This document shows positions 5,383-7,283 of a stretch of DNA of 7,283 nt, one piece after another. This DNA is from Oxalobacteraceae bacterium (GTDB taxonomy: Bacteria > Pseudomonadota > Gammaproteobacteria > Burkholderiales > Burkholderiaceae_D): contig CANFGA010000148.1 of the NCBI GenBank assembly GCA_947446335.1, positions 1 through 7,283 on the forward strand, read 5' to 3'. A program made the translations under genes and the position numbers. Each line of letters begins with the position of its first letter. The first letter of the stretch is position 1. The notes under the pieces were generated by a model. The model was not told the DNA's origin. It did no database searches and saw nothing but the letters and a program-made list of their open reading frames with translations.

Positions 5383-5617
5383 CGACGATGAAAGCGAGCA
5401 CGTCGCTGGTCAGGTCGGTTTGGGAGAACGCTGCCTCCAGTTGCGCGACGATGGCAGCGACATCGGTGCGGCCATCGCAGCGCTTGAGAATTTCAGCCGC
5501 ACTCTGATTGAGCTTGACCATGCCTTCCGGATACAGCAAGACATGGGCGTTTTGCGCCTCTTCCCACTGCATGCGAAACAGTCTGGATAATTTCGGGATG
5601 TCGGCCAGAGGATTCAT
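5354..5617 (-). CDS. pqqD: PqqA-binding peptide chaperone PqqD
   Basis: An 87-residue protein of the usual PqqD length. PqqD is a RiPP recognition element: it binds the precursor peptide PqqA and presents it to PqqE. Conserved signs are PKLSRLFRMQWEEAQNAHVL near the start (residues 8-27), LLYPEGMVKLNQSAAEIL (27-44) with its typical Y-P-E-G turn and N-x-S-A-A helix cap, then CDGRTDV and a C-terminal helix with TDLTSDVLAFI. The ATG overlaps the pqqC stop by four bases, which points to coupled translation; its own Shine-Dalgarno is weak. The gene stands alone here, neither fused to pqqC as in methylotrophs nor to pqqE. Its last codons overlap the predicted start of pqqE. Confidence 0.96.
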   Translation of the reverse strand: MNPLADIPKLSRLFRMQWEEAQNAHVLLYPEGMVKLNQSAAEILKRCDGRTDVAAIVAQLEAAFSQTDLTSDVLAFIVDARERGWLV

Positions 5618-6387
5618 CGCGTCTCTTCGCTCGGCTGCAACATGAAGGGGCTGGTCACCGCTGCAGCATCAGAAACTGAAGGGTAAGCCAGTGCGATCGC
5701 ATCCATCATGGCCCAGAGCACGTCCAGCTTGAATTGCAATATTTCCAGCGCCCGCTCCTGCTGCGCGCGGGTGATGAAATGGGCCAGCGTGACTTCCAGC
5801 CCGTGCTCGACATCGCGCTCGGCGAGCGAGATCCGGCTGCGAAAATACTGCAAGCCTTCGGCTTCGATCCAAGGATAATTGACGGGCCAGCTGGCCAGAC
5901 GATCCTTGTGGATCTTGGGTGCAAACATCTCGGTCAGCGACGAGCAAACGCCCTCCTGCCACGGCGCCTTGCGCGCGAAATTGACATAGGCGTCGACTGC
6001 GAAGCGCACGCTTGGCACCACATGCTGGAGCGACCAGAGCTCTTCGCGCGGAATGCCGACCGCCTGCCCGAGCCGGGTCCAAGCCTCCATGCCACCCTCG
6101 TTTTCTCCCCAACCGTCATGATCGAGGATGCGCAACACCCATTTGCGGCGTGTCTCGCGGTCAGGGCAATTGGACAGGATCGCCCCATCCTTTTGCGGAA
6201 TCATGATCTGGTAATAGAAGCGGTTGGCGACCCAGCCGCGAATCTGGTCCGGGCTCAGCTGCCCCTGCTGCATGCTGACGTTGAACGGATGGTGGATATG
6301 GTAGCGGCTGCCCTTGGCCAGCAATGCATCCTTGAACGTTTGCTTGTCCCAGCGCGGTTGCAGGCCGATTTCGTACGGCTTGTTCAT
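5614..6387 (-). CDS. pqqC: Pyrroloquinoline-quinone synthase PqqC
   Basis: PqqC catalyses the last step of PQQ formation in the cytoplasm: ring closure and an eight-electron oxidation of AHQQ by oxygen, without a metal or cofactor. The 257-residue product is full length and has the heme-oxygenase-like helical fold of the family. Residues known from the Klebsiella enzyme appear at a constant offset of six: H30, H90 (in LDHDGWG), Y134, E153, H160, Y181, R185 (YFRSR) and K220, so the active site looks intact. Other family signs are RYHIHHPFN at 28-36 and WVANRFYYQ at 52-60. ATG 6387 overlaps the pqqB stop by four bases and has GGAG eight bases upstream. The last 15 or so residues (TSPFMLQPSEETR) are variable tail. 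Confidence 0.97.
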   Translation of the reverse strand: MNKPYEIGLQPRWDKQTFKDALLAKGSRYHIHHPFNVSMQQGQLSPDQIRGWVANRFYYQIMIPQKDGAILSNCPDRETRRKWVLRILDHDGWGENEGGMEAWTRLGQAVGIPREELWSLQHVVPSVRFAVDAYVNFARKAPWQEGVCSSLTEMFAPKIHKDRLASWPVNYPWIEAEGLQYFRSRISLAERDVEHGLEVTLAHFITRAQQERALEILQFKLDVLWAMMDAIALAYPSVSDAAAVTSPFMLQPSEETR

Positions 6388-7283
6388 AGCGTGATCTCCA
6401 TGCCATCGTGCGCGATTTCTATGCCGTGCCGCAGCAAGGTCGCGTGTTGCTCGGAATCTTCGTCGAGTATCGGGTTGGTATTGTTAATGTGGATCAAAAT
6501 CTTGCGCGCAGCCGGCATCTTGTCGAGCACCTCGATCATGCCGCCCTCGCCCGATTGCGGCAGATGGCCCATGTCGGCAGCGCGCTTGCTGGAAAAGCCC
6601 TGCGCAATCATTTCATCTGCGGTCCAGAACGTGCCATCGACCAACAGACAATCTGCGGCGCGCATCGCTTCCTCGACCAGCGGATCGATCTCGCCCAGGC
6701 CCGGCGCATAAAACAGCTTGTTACCGGTTGCCATGTCCTCGACCAGCAAGCCGATGTTATCGCCGGGCTGGGGCCGGTCGCGATGCGGCGAATACGGCGG
6801 CGCCTTGCTGATCAAGGGTAGCGGTGTGAAGCGGATGCCTTCGATGCCGGGCAATTCGAATGGCTGGATATGGTAATCGCCCACCGCCAGCGGATGCCAG
6901 CGCACGCCGCAGTAATGCGACAACACATGGACCAGCGGCAATCCGGTGGCCAGGTCATCCCAGACTGAGGCGCTGCAATACAGGGGAATCTGTTTTCCTT
7001 CACGCAACATCAACAAGCCAGTGACGTGATCGATCTGCGCATCCATCAACAACACCGCAGCGATGCCGGAATCGCGCCGACTGCGCGCCGGTTGCAGCGC
7101 TGGGGTAGCGCGAATTTGCGACAAGATATCGGGCGAAGCATTGATCAATGCCCAGTCCGTGCCATTGGAGGAAATGGCAATCGATGATTGGGTCCGTGCC
7201 TGGCCATTGATGGTGCCATTGCGTATCCCATCGCAATTGTGACAATTGCAATTCCACTGCGGGAATCCGCCACCTGCTGCCGA
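6384..7283 (-). CDS. pqqB: PQQ biosynthesis protein PqqB (5' end cut by window edge)
   Basis: The frame is open to the right edge and reads SAAGGGFPQWNCNCHNC from there, the signature N-terminus of PqqB, so only about seven or eight codons are missing; 299 residues are visible against about 305 expected. PqqB has a metallo-beta-lactamase fold and has been shown to be an iron-dependent hydroxylase acting on the tyrosine of the Glu-Tyr-derived intermediate; older work proposed a role in PQQ export. C-N-C-H-N-C is the structural zinc site. The usual HxHxDH motif is replaced by LLMDAQIDHVTGLL, as is normal for PqqB. Further family blocks are SVWDDLATGLPLVHVLSHYCGV and DCLLVDGTFWTADEM. The tail HNGM-like end, AHDGMEITL, runs into pqqC. 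An internal TTG at 7148 is not the start, because conserved sequence lies before it. pqqA and the operon promoter must lie to the right. Confidence 0.97.
   Translation of the reverse strand, partial: SAAGGGFPQWNCNCHNCDGIRNGTINGQARTQSSIAISSNGTDWALINASPDILSQIRATPALQPARSRRDSGIAAVLLMDAQIDHVTGLLMLREGKQIPLYCSASVWDDLATGLPLVHVLSHYCGVRWHPLAVGDYHIQPFELPGIEGIRFTPLPLISKAPPYSPHRDRPQPGDNIGLLVEDMATGNKLFYAPGLGEIDPLVEEAMRAADCLLVDGTFWTADEMIAQGFSSKRAADMGHLPQSGEGGMIEVLDKMPAARKILIHINNTNPILDEDSEQHATLLRHGIEIAHDGMEITL

Noticed and set aside
5734..6711. 325-codon plus-strand frame across pqqC and pqqB
   Set aside because: It is antisense to two certain genes, and no start signal or family resemblance was seen.
1..7283. 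CRISPR arrays, insertion sequences, tRNA or rRNA genes
   Set aside because: No regularly spaced repeats with unique spacers, no transposase frames or terminal inverted repeats with target duplications, and no tRNA cloverleaf or rRNA sequence were seen on either strand.

Overview
The window looks like the chromosome of a GC-rich proteobacterium. Gene style, codon use and promoter type suggest a betaproteobacterium of the Burkholderiales, perhaps the Oxalobacteraceae (Collimonas/Herbaspirillum type). That placement is inference; no rRNA or other marker lies in the window.

Right half (4120-7283, minus strand): a pyrroloquinoline quinone (PQQ) biosynthesis operon read leftward in the order pqqB (lacking only its first few codons at the window edge), pqqC, pqqD, pqqE. 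pqqB/pqqC and pqqC/pqqD overlap by 4 bases (ATGA). pqqD/pqqE overlap by 29 bases, and this junction carries three copies of an in-frame 15-bp tandem repeat that lengthens the N-terminus of PqqE. PqqB, PqqC, PqqD and PqqE together turn the precursor peptide PqqA into PQQ, the redox cofactor of periplasmic quinoprotein dehydrogenases. pqqA is not seen and would be expected just beyond the right edge.

Middle (2592-4119, minus strand): after a 226-bp gap holding a candidate promoter and a perfect 17-bp-arm palindrome comes a 433-residue major facilitator transporter of the metabolite:H+ symporter type. It converges on the next operon, and both share a bidirectional terminator at 2541-2575.

Left-middle (1466-2526, plus strand): a two-gene cidA/lrgA-lrgB operon (4-base overlap) coding for two small hydrophobic membrane proteins.

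Left (1-1465): gene-poor, with AT-rich blocks around a GC-rich patch. It holds a 67-residue GTG-started hypothetical gene (300-503, minus) and a putative 51-codon gene (952-1107, minus) that has its own Shine-Dalgarno, candidate promoter and well-formed minus-strand terminator. Between that small gene and lrgA lies a regulatory-looking region with two identical 16-bp repeats set 105 bp apart. At the extreme left, a near-consensus sigma-70 promoter fires leftward out of the window.

The PQQ, transporter and LrgAB calls are secure. The parts that may be undescribed are the small transcription unit with its repeated palindromic sites, the long palindrome ahead of the transporter and the repeat-extended PqqE N-terminus.
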